64,000 bases of DNA, from positions 3,600,515-3,664,514 of the forward strand of contig NW_024037060.1 in assembly GCF_015706575.1 (NCBI RefSeq), given 5' to 3'. Position 1 is the stretch's first letter. Every line of letters starts with the position of its first letter. The stretch is from Patiria miniata (Eukaryota > Echinodermata > Asteroidea > Valvatida > Asterinidae). A model generated the notes under the pieces. It saw nothing but the letters and a program-made list of their open reading frames with translations, searched no databases and was not told the origin of the DNA. A program made the translations under genes and the position numbers. Positions 1-12,400 of this stretch are shown here, piece by piece.

Positions 1-136
1 GTTCATCACCTGTGACGAAATATAGACTTGTGATTGACATGTGATTTCCTTATGACAGGGCTTGTGGTGGACTTGACATGGACTACATCAATCATTACAG
101 AAGTCTTTTTGTCTTTCTTTGTTTGTGTGACTTCAG
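1..136 (+). other. 3' end of an upstream DGK intron
   Basis: No coding signal is seen. It ends in a pyrimidine-rich acceptor (ttgtgtgacttcag) for exon a. It contains short TGTGATTGACATGTGATT-type sequence resembling, in reverse complement, the imperfect 11-bp repeats near 21020. Confidence 0.7.
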
Positions 137-476
137 CCAATCAACTATGAGGGTTTCAAGCTCTTCATGGAGACCTACCTGGACGTGGACATGCCGGAGG
201 ACCTGTGTCGTCACCTCTTCCTCTCCTTCGTCAAGAAGACACCCATGGTGACCGCCCACCACGACGTGGGGCTCAAGGGTAAGGAGTCCGCGCAGCTGGA
301 CGTGACCAGCATGATGGCCGCCGCCACCACGCAAACGGCCTGTGCCCCCATCTGCACGGGGGCCGGCAGCGCAACCTCGGTCCAGAAAAGCGGCGCGCCG
401 GCTACGGCTGCCACGACATCGCCACCGGCCCAAACTACAACCACCACAACAACCACCATCACATCTACAGAGCAGG
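137..476 (+). CDS. DGKB: DGK exon a: end of recoverin-homology domain and start of linker
   Basis: An acceptor (cttcag) ends at 136, and the donor gtaggg follows 476. The exon opens in phase 0 with [15 protein letters not shown], which matches the C-terminal part of the recoverin-homology domain of type I DGKs, and continues as [16 protein letters not shown]. After about residue 45 it becomes low-complexity Ala/Thr/Pro sequence ending in a run of eight threonines. It ends in phase 1 and completes a Gly codon with the next exon. The ATG at 167 is internal, because the frame is open and conserved upstream of it; the real start lies before the window. Confidence 0.9.
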
Positions 477-3400
477 GTAGGGGTATGACGACCACAACAA
501 CCAAATTTTTATTCGGAACGCAGTGTCCCCCCTTCTTCTTTCATGTTCTCTCGTCTTGTCACTAACATGCATCATCCACTTCAAGTAACTATACCCTTTT
601 CACTACTAAAACATAACACACCGCTTCTTCAGTCTACCCACTTTGTTCTGTCGACTTGATAACATACATGTAACCTGTGGTGTTTAATGGAACTAACATT
701 CAGTGGTGGCACTATTGTTTGTCTTTCACGTCTGCTCCAAGCCTGGAAAAAAAAAATTCTCGCTATCATGAGACATGTCATGCCAATGTACTTCATCGTA
801 CAAATTGATTTCATCATTTGAAGACGGTACATGTACATGTACATTCCTGGTTTAATTATCTCCACTGAAAATTAAACTACCTTTGGGACAGTTTTAATTT
901 GCACGAGACAGATTCATAGGAAAATCCTTAATCATCCTTAAAAAAATATCCCACAATGGATATTATCATGCTGGGTATGTCACTGTTTCAAGCGCATCTT
1001 GTGAAGTCATTAACATTGCTTTCAACAGCGTCTATAACACCGGTATGCATCTCCGTACATGTGCCATTGGTGGTCTTGTAAAAAAAGTCAAACCAACTAA
1101 GCATATTGTCGTTGTCGTCTTATTAAAATCCAACTAACAATGTGTCGCCCATTCCAAATTTGCAATCTCCAATGTAATATTTGTTGATTGACGGAATTCA
1201 CCAGACAAGACTTACCGTAAACAAAGGGAATATCATTACCAAAACGTATGAACGTGTTTTTGCCAAGTAAGTGACATTTGGTTACCATGGTTATTGTTGG
1301 CCCCAAATATCGAAAAGCAACTACTCCGGCATTTGACTTTAAGAAAATCGCACTTTCATTCTGTCTGCACTTTTGTTCATGAAACTCATGATAGTCATCA
1401 TCTCTCATGCCTCAAGCCTAACACTTCATGGCAAATAACCGTCAGTACATTGCTCTCAAGCTTATGCTAGACCATTGCCCTTACATGTACATGCCTAATG
1501 AGACAAGAAAACACGCTGCACAGATAATAGAAAACATTGTTTGCAATAATTACATTAGCTGGCGTTATATGCTGCAGTTCCTTAACACGTGCCCACAATG
1601 TTTTTCAAGAATTACCCAAAATTCAATGTAGGGAAAATGCCGTCGCATACACAAAGGCTTTCAATGCGAACATATCACGGCTGTTTGGTTTGGCTGTATG
1701 CACTGAAATTCATCAGTAAATGTCGGTGTTGTTTTTTTTCAGGTTTTTTTTCTGTATAGGAAGATACAGTACTTGTACATGTACATGTATATAAATGTTT
1801 ACTTATTCATGTAGATTATACATGTTTTATTACACGTACATTGTACATGTCATTTGTGGTCGGTGACAAAATCAGATTATTTAGTTCACTGTAAAAATCT
1901 GAAACATTCAGTGTAATTCCAGAAAGGTTGCTGTCTCTTTTTGAAAAACAAAATTATTCAACACAAGATCCAAAAACAAAATTGACAATCAAATTGTGGT
2001 GTATCTCCATTGAACCCTGGACATTCACTCGACACAAATTTAACAATCTTCTGTTATTGACATTTGAGCTTAAGTGAATTGTAGATGTCAAAAAAAAGTG
2101 GGGGAAAATTCATGATTTCATTTTCTCCCCATAAAAGTGTCCCGCTTCGGCCTTGACTTTCGCAAACAGCATACGGAGTATTTCTATTGATTGTTCAGAC
2201 TCCCACGTTATTTGCCCCTCCCCCGCTGGCCAAACCAACAGTGTACATGGTGTCAGAAGCCTTGTGCCAACTACGTGTTCAGTTGCGTTTAAGTGGTTTG
2301 CTTTGAGCTGTGGAGTGGGGCTTGTAGTTCGCGTCGGCTAGCACTCAGGAGAGCCATCAAGTGTGAATTTGTATCTAAGCCATAATTGACTGTTCATGAA
2401 ATTAACAGTGACTCCAATGAACCACACAGCTTTTAAATGGAGTTTGTTTTTGTTTGTTCAGCTGGAAACAGACATTCAAATATTTGTTCATTTGGTTCAC
2501 TTTTTGAAATAATGTTTAGAATTGGTAAAGGCCCAAAAACAAAGTCTCCGGTTTCTGGTATGGAGCTTGCCCAAAAAGTGGTGCGGCGACGCGGCTTTTT
2601 TTTTTTTTACCTGATTTTTTTGCTTCAAATGTCGGCTGATGACTGCAAATGGTGCCCGACTAAACTTAGTGTTAATATATGGGAGTCTAGAGAGGCCACA
2701 TAAAGCTGATTCTCGACCATAACCCAATCTAAAAACACGTTAAAATTGTGCAGTAGCAGGATTCCAGTCAAACCAGTGAGTTTGGCGGTTTTTAGACATC
2801 ATCTTTCATTGAAAAAAAAAATGTCATTTTGCTGACGCGCATGGCTACGGCGACGCGCGCGCATACCAGAAACCGGAGACTTTTTTTTTTTTGCCTAAAC
2901 AAAACATGCATTTTATAGCGCCAAATTCATCAAAATGCTCTCAGCCTGAGAGCATTTTAATGGATTTTGCATTATAAAAATTTTCATTATAATTTTTTTT
3001 TTTTTTTTTTCAATTGTAAAGTTTCTTTTTAAAAGTGAACCAAATGAACAATGTAATCCATACGAAACATGAAAGTCTAAAATGCAGAGATGCAATAAAA
3101 ACCGTCAATAACAGGACCGAAAAGTAATCATTGAAATACAAATAAAAACACAGACTACATGTAGTTCAAAACAACACAATAGAACCATGTAGAAAAAAAG
3201 TGAAAAGCCGTGCGAAAACACAAAAAGGACATTATGAAAAGAACGCATTGAGCTACTTTTACGCTGCCCCCCCCCCCTTTTTTTTTAGAAGATATGATTA
3301 TTTTATTCCTTTACGTTGTGAGTTCTGCATTATACTGTGAACTGAATCAATCAGGGGAGCAGCACACTAACTAAAAATCCAGGCCACCCAAAGACAGAAT

Positions 3401-6400
3401 AAAACAAAAGGGGGGGGGTTCATCTTTAAATAAAGTTACAGAAAAAAAATCACATTCCAAGTATTTCACTTTATGAAATTCAGACGCCATCCATTCCGAC
3501 ATTGTTGCCCTTTCAAGCTGAAGCACTATTTGCACATTTTCAAATAAATCCCACTAACAATCAGTGAACGAATCATGGTGGATTTAGCACTTGCCACCTT
3601 TAACTTTAGAGTTATTTTTGTGACTGCAAAATCCTGCCAATTTACTGGAAAAATATTGTCCCATTTAAACCTTGTAAACCACAAAAAGCAAAATAAATTC
3701 CCCAGTGATTGCCAGATGAAATGTAATGCCCGACAGAGACTAGTTAAAGCTTCCTTGTGAATTTCAGACAATATTCATTTTTTTTCCCCCGCAAGGAGTC
3801 AGTTTTGGCATGTACCACATCAAGTCTCCCTAGCACGGGGATTTTTGTTCCGAATCACTTATAGTTAAATGCCCAGTTCAGTAATCTTCCATTATAACAG
3901 TAAGCCAGGTATGGGGTGTAGCATTTTTTCCCCAGTAAACTAGGTAGCAATGTTTTTTAGTGCACACCGGTTTAGTCACTAACTATAATTTATGCATTTG
4001 TAAGTTGTTTTGAAATGATTCTCAGACATTACCTAAATTTAGAAGTAAATTTCCTGGAAACATGGGTAAAAAGTAAAAAAAAAAAAACACTACATGATTT
4101 CGTTGAAATGTTATTTGGAATAGATAGGAAAGGGTGTTTGTGGAAACAAAAACGAAAGAGAGATTTCCTGTCCTAGATTTATTCTAATGTTCAGCAAATA
4201 ATATAGAAGGAAATAGAGAAAATAAACCAAAATACACACATACATGTATGTCAGCATTCAGTGTGGACATAAAATATACAATTTAAAACTAATTTAGACC
4301 ATTTCAAAAGCTTTTATGAAACTAAAATGCAACTTTAATAGTTGAACGACCTAGTTTTGTCCAATTTTTTTTGTCAACTTATGTAAAGCTGCTGGCTCGT
4401 GAAGGCTATTTTACAACATTGTGGATTTTTGTTTGCAGTAGAGCCCCAACAGCATATTTTATTGAGGTTGTCACAAGTATAAAGCTGCTTTGATGCATTG
4501 GCCACTATCAACTTATGTGTATAATGACAGACATTAACAGTACTGACTTATCAAGGTAGTGTCTCCCTGCCTTCTAGTGCCGTTCCTCAGGTTCAACTCC
4601 CACTTGGGGTGAAAGTCTCCCATCCCCGTTCCTTTCAAGATTCATTCCTCCCACTTCTAAATCTGAGAATGCCATCTGAAACTGCATCCCCTTCCACTTG
4701 AACCGTCTCCACGTGGCAAATTAGTTTACCGAGACCAGGGGCAACGACATGGATTTTTCTTCTTGTTCCCTTCATACTTTTATTAAATGCTACATGGTCC
4801 CCTGAAATTTCCCACCCGCCCACAAAAATGTCCTTCCTGAAAATGTAAAACAAGCGATGAAAAGTAACCGAAGACTGTCTCTTGTTGTAAAGGTCCAACC
4901 CACCAGACCCCTGGAGATGGTCGAAACTAGATAAATATTGGGCTCTCCTTCTCTCTGTTTGGTTAAGGATCCCTGTTTGAAAACGCGGCCGGGTCGTTTT
5001 TAATAAACTCCTTGAAATGTCACTTCTTGCTTGTGTCCTCATTGGCCTCGCGTTGATTACCCAAGAAGCCAAAGGGGGTACATGTAGTTTCCTCCTCGAC
5101 CGACTTCCACGGCAAGGCCTGCCGATCTCTTTTTATTTTTTCTTCCCTCTCAGAGGATTATGTTACAGGGTTTCAATCTTTGCGTGGGTGGAAAAAAGTA
5201 TGGGGGTTTGAATCTGACATGGGTTGCTATTGTAGTGTAACATGGTCTGATACACAGGTCCTGTAATTTGGTTTCTCTCTCAAAACAACGTGTCTGTCAG
5301 ATGAGATCTAGGTTTCCCCTGTCGATCAGAGCCCACCGAAATTCGGCATTGTAATTAGTCGGGGTCGTGTGTCTCTGATTTCTATATCATTGACACCCAA
5401 CCAAGCTTTGCAAATCACACATCCTTTTCTTTTATCTCAGGATGTACATTTTCCCTGCTTTTTTCTATGCGTATTCGTCCTGAACAAGGCAAAAGGCCTC
5501 TCCAGGTACAGGGCTACATGAGAAATGAAAAGACGAGTAGGTACTCAGGAAAACTGAAGGTAGGAATTAACATTCCTCTTGAAACAGGACAGATCATAGG
5601 TTGGAGGGAAACAAGCACCAGGCAAGGAATTCCAAGGAGATGCAGCACGTGGGAAAAAGCTATTGGAAATACCGTAAGGGTCTAGATTAGCATGGTTATT
5701 AAAAAACCAAGATTTGAGGCAACCCAAAAACTTTCTGAAATTGTTTTTGTTGGGTGGGTAAATCCTGTTTTTAACCTTCAAAATTTTGGGGAAAAAAAAT
5801 TAATTTCAATATGCCTGAATTAGTATTTGTTCATTTCAGCACTAAAATTGATAGTGGACTTTAGCCACCTAAGCCGTACATATTAAAACATTGCTGCACT
5901 GATGCAGTTCCCACATTTTAAAAATCGAAAATTTGTGAAATAGAAAAAAAAATCCAGATTTTTTTTTGTAAGCATCACGTGCCCCACACCTTGGACATTT
6001 CACCACAATCTGAACCCCGGCATGCACTAAATGAAAACCGTGATCTATCAACAATCTCCAAACATAAACTTTCTTCTACAGCGGCATCGCGTAAGTACGT
6101 CCCCGGCCCGCGCCTACTGTCTTCGGATTATATGCACTAGCCCGACATGTAGATGGCGTTTATAAACAAACCCGACAGTGCTTAATTGCCATTCAACAAA
6201 GAGGGGGCTGTGTGAAGTCTCAAAGAGACTGATATCAATCGTGAAATATTGTGATTAATACAGTTGTTAACATTCAGTATGTTTTGTAATGTTTTTTTTA
6301 ATCAGATTAATTATTAAAAGAAATTCTGAAAATTCATTAACGACTTACTTCTCATTTGCAACTTAATAGCATTAAAAATTTGTGAAACAGAACTCTCTAA

Positions 6401-9400
6401 AAGTTGTTCTTGTTTATAGTGGCCAATTCTAATTTACTTTCATTTGGCTGTCTTGAAATTTCCATGCTAAATGATTGTAGTGACCCCCTGGGCTCATAAT
6501 TTTTTTTACAGGACAGGAGGGGTGGATAGTTGTAAGTCCAATTGTGATAAGTCCGTTCACATGAATCCTGACAACATTTGAGAAGCTTAAGGGGCCTCAA
6601 TATCCTGCCCTGTATTTTACATCAAAATAACTTCCCCGAAATGGGCATCATCAATTCACTTTATAATGAGAACATGGTACATGTATCGGTATGCCTTCGG
6701 ATACATACATGAACATGTACATACCGGTACAGTCTGACACAGTGCCTATGCATGTACTCATGATGAAATGGGGCTGAGCCTTTGTATTTCGGGCTAACTT
6801 TGACCACTGCTATTTCAAACTGCAAACAGCTGCCCCTTTGCACAGATCTTCAGGTCAGAATATATATATATGTGGAAAATTCAGTAAAGCTCGTCCCAGA
6901 GGGGCATAATTCTATTTAATCGATTCAGAATGGCTATCCATCGCTAGTCTGTTCATGTATCAGGGCCCAATTTCATGGCACTGCTAAGCACAAAAATTTG
7001 CTTAGCACAAAAAAAGTCTGGCCTATAAAAGCAGGTTACCAGCCAAAACTACATGTGAAGTACATTGCTCATGATAAGTATTCAGCTGTTGTTTGCTAAG
7101 CATGAAAATCACATGGAGTTTTGGCTGGTAACCTGCTTTTATAAGGCAGACTTTTTTTGTGCTAAGCAAATTTTTGTGCTTAGCAGTGCCATGAAATTGG
7201 GCCCTGGTCTACGCAGTGGGGAGGATTTCGCCCATTCGTTGGCGTTACAGGGTAATCCTATATATGAGTCAGTCAGTCAGTCAGTCGGGGAGTCAGTCAG
7301 TGTCCGATCGGTACAAAGATGACACTAAGCTGGACCGCAGGTATTAAAATCACAGTAACATGATATCATGATTCATGCAGTCCAGTAGGTTGTTGATTTA
7401 TTGAGTGTGATTGCGTGCATGTTTTATTGGCAGCTCTGTGGATTCATGGCGCAGGCACAGGAATCACTCACATCTGTGTACAGTTTGGAAGTTTGCACAG
7501 ACCTATCAAAATGAAGGAAAAAAAGCACAACGAAAACACACGTCGAGCCATGTGCACTTACCAAATCAATAGAAATGTTCTATGTTGGGATAATGATAAT
7601 GATTAATCGATTCTGGAGAACTGTTCATTGTAAGAACACGGCTGGATTACATCAGAATCATGTCTATTATTGGTCTTGGTAGGAGAAAAACATGTCATGT
7701 TTACTTAATGCACATGTGTATCCTGACATTGAATATGCAGCAAATCATTCCAGCCGACACGTCAAGGGAATGTTGTTTCAAATCAGAGGGCGTTTTCTGT
7801 CAATAACTTTTGACCATTTTACGTTTAGTGTTCATGCGCAATTTAACTTCTTGTAAGAAATAGTTGGAAGTTGCTGACTCCGATAGTTTAAATAACCAAA
7901 CTTTGTTTTACTCCTAGGCTATATGGAACTTTGAAGGTATTTGGATATTATTCTGGGCTATGTGAAGGTATCATGCATTTGGCTATTATCATAGGCTATG
8001 TGGAAATATCGAGGTATTAGGATGTTATCCAAGTGTATTTGGAAACATCACAATATTTGGATAGTTTCAAGGTATTTTGTGATTTTCCTGGGCTACGTGT
8101 ATATGGAAGGATCATGAGATGGAAGTGCCAAGATATTTGGATTTTATCATTAAAAGCCTGATGATATTTGGATGATATCGGGTGCTACATAGAAATATCA
8201 GGGTATCCAGCGATTGTCCTGGGCTATAGTGGGATCTGGTGAACAAAATTAGAAGCCATTTTTGCAGTGGTGCCATGCTCGTGCACACGCCGCACACGTT
8301 CTTAAAGACAAGGCGTTTGTGTATTTGGTAACACTATTGGTCGAAGGAATCTGGAATGCCTGCGTACTACCTGAGCGCAACTCACGCGCGCCTGGTGCCA
8401 CCGTAGTGCCATCTCAGAAAATGGCGGTCAGGTTTTATTGGTTTAACATTGGTCAAAATATAATATGGACGGATGACATGCATTTTATAAAGTATAAGTA
8501 TTCGGTAATCTTAATTTCCTTAACGGTTTTACATGCTTTTATTTTTCCTAACTTTCAAGCTAACATTTTGGCGGTCCCTGTGGTACACCCTTTTGCACCC
8601 ATTTAATTAACCATGAAATATCTGAATCACTGTTTTCATTCACACATCTGTCCATTGGATTCTGTTAAACTTTCCACCGACGAGAATAAGTGCGTACAAA
8701 CGGGAATGACCTCTCGAGTCTAGCAGACTCTGTCTTAAAATGCGCTCACTTTGTAAGAATTTGTTTACGCTGGGAGACTTCACCAAACACGAGATAAAAA
8801 AACATAATTGCACAAAACAAGGAAAAGATGTATTGAATGTAATAGTGCAAAAAGCACTCTTTGTTGAACCTCTTGTTTTCCTAGCGATGAATTTATTTTT
8901 TTCTACGTTGAGGAAATAACTTGATTAGCTAGTCGGTGCTTTTGTCTGGTGAAACAAACTGAGTGGTGGGGCATTTTTCAAATCAAATTTTTCAAAACTG
9001 TAATACAAAGGGCTGTTCAATATATGTGTTTACCAGACACTTTTGAAAGGTTAAGCGTGTGTGGTGCTTCGTTTTGACAAAATTGCCAAATGAAATCTCT
9101 GGACTGTTTTTGGAGAAATAGAAAAGCAGGAAGACAAATAAGTCTTTCTCAGACCTTGCGTGGTGTCAGAGGAAAGCATTGATTTTACCAGTTGGCATGA
9201 CGAGTCCTTTCCATTGTTTGGATTTATAAAACAAAACCTGCCATTTACTAGAAGTTAATTCTTCAAAATTAGTGTCAGGATGATAGCTTGTAATGTTTGT
9301 TGTCCGTGAACATGCTTATGAATTCAGGAGATGTTCTACGTACATTGAGCACTAAAAATGATGCCAAAATGATTTGTGAAATTAATTGATTGTCAAACTA

Positions 9401-12400
9401 CAATACGCTATAACTGTGATGAATGGTATCAGAGAGGCTTGAGTGAGCTTAAGTTGAGTTAGTGAAAGGTTTGTCTCAGTTTAAAAAACAATAATACCGG
9501 TAATTCAGAGTTAAGGCTAGGTTGTTTTTCTTACACTGACTTGGCAAAAAAAACGAAAAATGCTGCATCTTAACATGCAAGCTTTCTGCAATTTTGCAGA
9601 CTGCTGTATTTTGAATTGGAAGGGTATTTTTTTTTTTCCCCGTCGGTGCAATGCTGCTGCATTAAATTTCAGGAAATGATTACAAGACTCGATCGTGAGT
9701 TGGCGTACGTCCAGGCGGTTCACCAGACTTGAGATTGATGGCCAAACGAGGGCTTTGGGTTTTTGTGCCTAAAAGTGGTTCAGCCAGCCGATGTGCATGT
9801 AGGTTAGAAGGTCGCTTTGGTCTACTCCTTCTGCCTGGTTGCCTTTTTATCATCAGGCCAGATTTCCCACGGGGGTCTGCGGTCGAAAACCGGTTGCGCA
9901 GCCGCTGTACCGTGACACACGGTTTTGGCTGAGCTTCTTCTTGCGAGTTCCTGTTTTTTTCCTCTTTCTCTCCCCTATTTATTTTCTTGCTTGTTTTGCA
10001 TTGGCAAGTGGAGAGACAACATCATAATCAGTTTTTGACTTGGGTTACTTATGAAATTCCCACCTCCGTTTACGACCGCAGGGAATTCGTCGACCTCTAC
10101 GTCTTTGCTCTGAAACGCAGTTGGACGCGTTAACGACGGCATGTGCATAATCTGTGTCTTCTACAATGACGTCTCAGTTAACATATGTAATGGAAGCTCA
10201 GCGTCATTTGCCGCAAGCACAGAATTATGTCAAAAAGAAAGCTTTGCAAATTACATTTTCCGGGAATGTAAATTGTCGCAACTTGTACACCATCAATTCA
10301 TATCCTGCTGTAAGGCATACATGTATATTCAAGTAAAATTGCAAATGAAGAAATTACAAATTTGCTGAAGAAATTTTGAAAGACGTAAATCTCGGTACTT
10401 AAGTCACAAAGTAGGGATACATAGAAGTTTGTGAAATCCTTTCAAGGGTAAATTTTACTTTCCATGTATTTCATCAACTTGTTAATAAATCTAAACATGC
10501 GAGCAGTTTGTGAATTATTCATTGATTTATTATTTTGCCGAAGAACTGAGATATTTAGTATTCATCCGTTGAAAAAAAAAATCCATATTGGAGATTTGAG
10601 TAATCTTAGTTCGTGCATTGTAAAGACTTTTCAAGACATTCCACTCCCAATTAGCAATTTAATTTTTAATTTTTTTTTTTATCCTTCCAGTCGATGCCTT
10701 TCTTTTTTTCCTTAAAGGGTGCCTGTAAAACTAATGTGTGGCTGTTACAAGAAAAAAACCATCAACACAAGCTTAATATGGCTGGCTAATTGACTAATCT
10801 GGGTATTATTCTAAGTGCATGCCGTGTAAGCATCGGCCCACATAGTCATTAAGACTCTAAAAGATGAAGATAATTCCCGACCAGACATTAAGGAGGCTGA
10901 GAGCGGGGGTGTAGGGGAAAGAGAGGAACTTAATGTGTCGCGACGCCACCGCAAATTGAAATACCGTTCTCAAGCTCCCGTTGCGACCCGAGAAACTTTA
11001 AGGCCATCAAGCTCGTCGGTGGAAGTGTTGCTGTATAGGATGATAAGTTTCATCAAATTTTTTTTAATGGAGCCATGAATTTTGTGCAAGTATTTGTAAT
11101 CCACGTGATCACATACACTCACCAGGCCCTCTTCAATGGAGAAACCATTGTGCCCACTGTATTGTACAAAGCATCTGCCCCGTGGTGGATTATCTGAACA
11201 ATAGCTAGCACAATGCTTTTGCCATTGAATGGGGCCACCGTGATAGAAGTGACAGCGTGCCCAGATTGGTTTGTAGGACGTACCGGTAAAACGTTTCCAG
11301 TGATACACCACAGCAGTGGATTCTATCTCTCATCCGTTGTCTTACACAGAAAATAGAGCAAATATAAAGAAAGGCACATAAACAAAAGAGACCAAATCCA
11401 TATTCTGAAACTTGAGTCGTGTCCGAAACGGGGTTCCAGAGCTAAGGCTCTGTTTTTTTTGTAATTGGTAATATACAAATATTGAATGCTTCGAGTGGTG
11501 TAGTGAAATTAGCCTCCCGAGGTGATCCATGGACATTCTATTTTATAGAAAAGAGAATGCTCCATGGATCACCTCTGGAGGCTAGTTTTACTTCACCACG
11601 AGATAAAGCATTCAATATTTATTTTATAACACTTCACCCACAGATTCTGCTTGGTTTTAATATTTTAAATTATTTAAATCTGAACACAGTTCAAATAAAC
11701 TTCAATTTCAATACAAAATTGGTGGAAGCTGTATTTCTCTCTTCCAAACTACCCCTTCACGAAATGTTTGAACCCAACTCTGTGGCGCACTCTCTTTGTA
11801 ACAAATACCGCGCCGTGGATATAGTACTTAGGTTGCTAATGGTATAGTACTTTGGTTGCTACACCTTGATTTTTTTCCCATTTAAAGCAACGTAACCAAA
11901 GCAAGGCTGGAAGGAAAAATAGTCTGGTTCCTTTTTGCACAAAAACATTATCATTCAGCACTGTTATTGGATACAGGGAACATGACTGTAATGGTAGCAG
12001 CATGATAAAGGTCTATCATGAAAATTTCTAACATTCGTGTAGTGTTTTTCCATCAGAAAATGTTGGTACATGGTATTTTACTTTTGTCTGATTATCTCAT
12101 TTTTATAGGGGGGAGAGGGTTTTTTGTTGGGGTGGGGGATACTCAAATCCACATGAACAGAACAATATTGTGCAGATTAATGCAATTTACGCTGCGTAAA
12201 TATATAAATCCGTAGGACCAGATTGACTCGGCTGACATTTCAGCAGTGCTTTTCCATTCCTTAATGGCTAATGCCCTGACAGTTAGTCGTTAATGACGGC
12301 AGAGTGCCTAATCCCTTATCAATTAGTCCCTGTCCATTTTGTAATCAAGTCCAGCGATGGAACACAGCCAATCTGGACTGCTTAGCATCGGGATAACTCA

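Noticed and set aside
167..169. ATG at 167 as the DGK start codon
   Set aside because: Conserved recoverin-homology residues are encoded in frame upstream from 137, directly after a splice acceptor, so the ATG is internal.
1097..1408. A 103-codon minus-strand open frame
   Set aside because: No family recognised and isolated in intron sequence; chance length is plausible.
4635..5072. A 145-codon minus-strand open frame
   Set aside because: Longest non-exon frame in the first intron, but no recognisable family, no splice signals and no repeat of its pattern; treated as chance.
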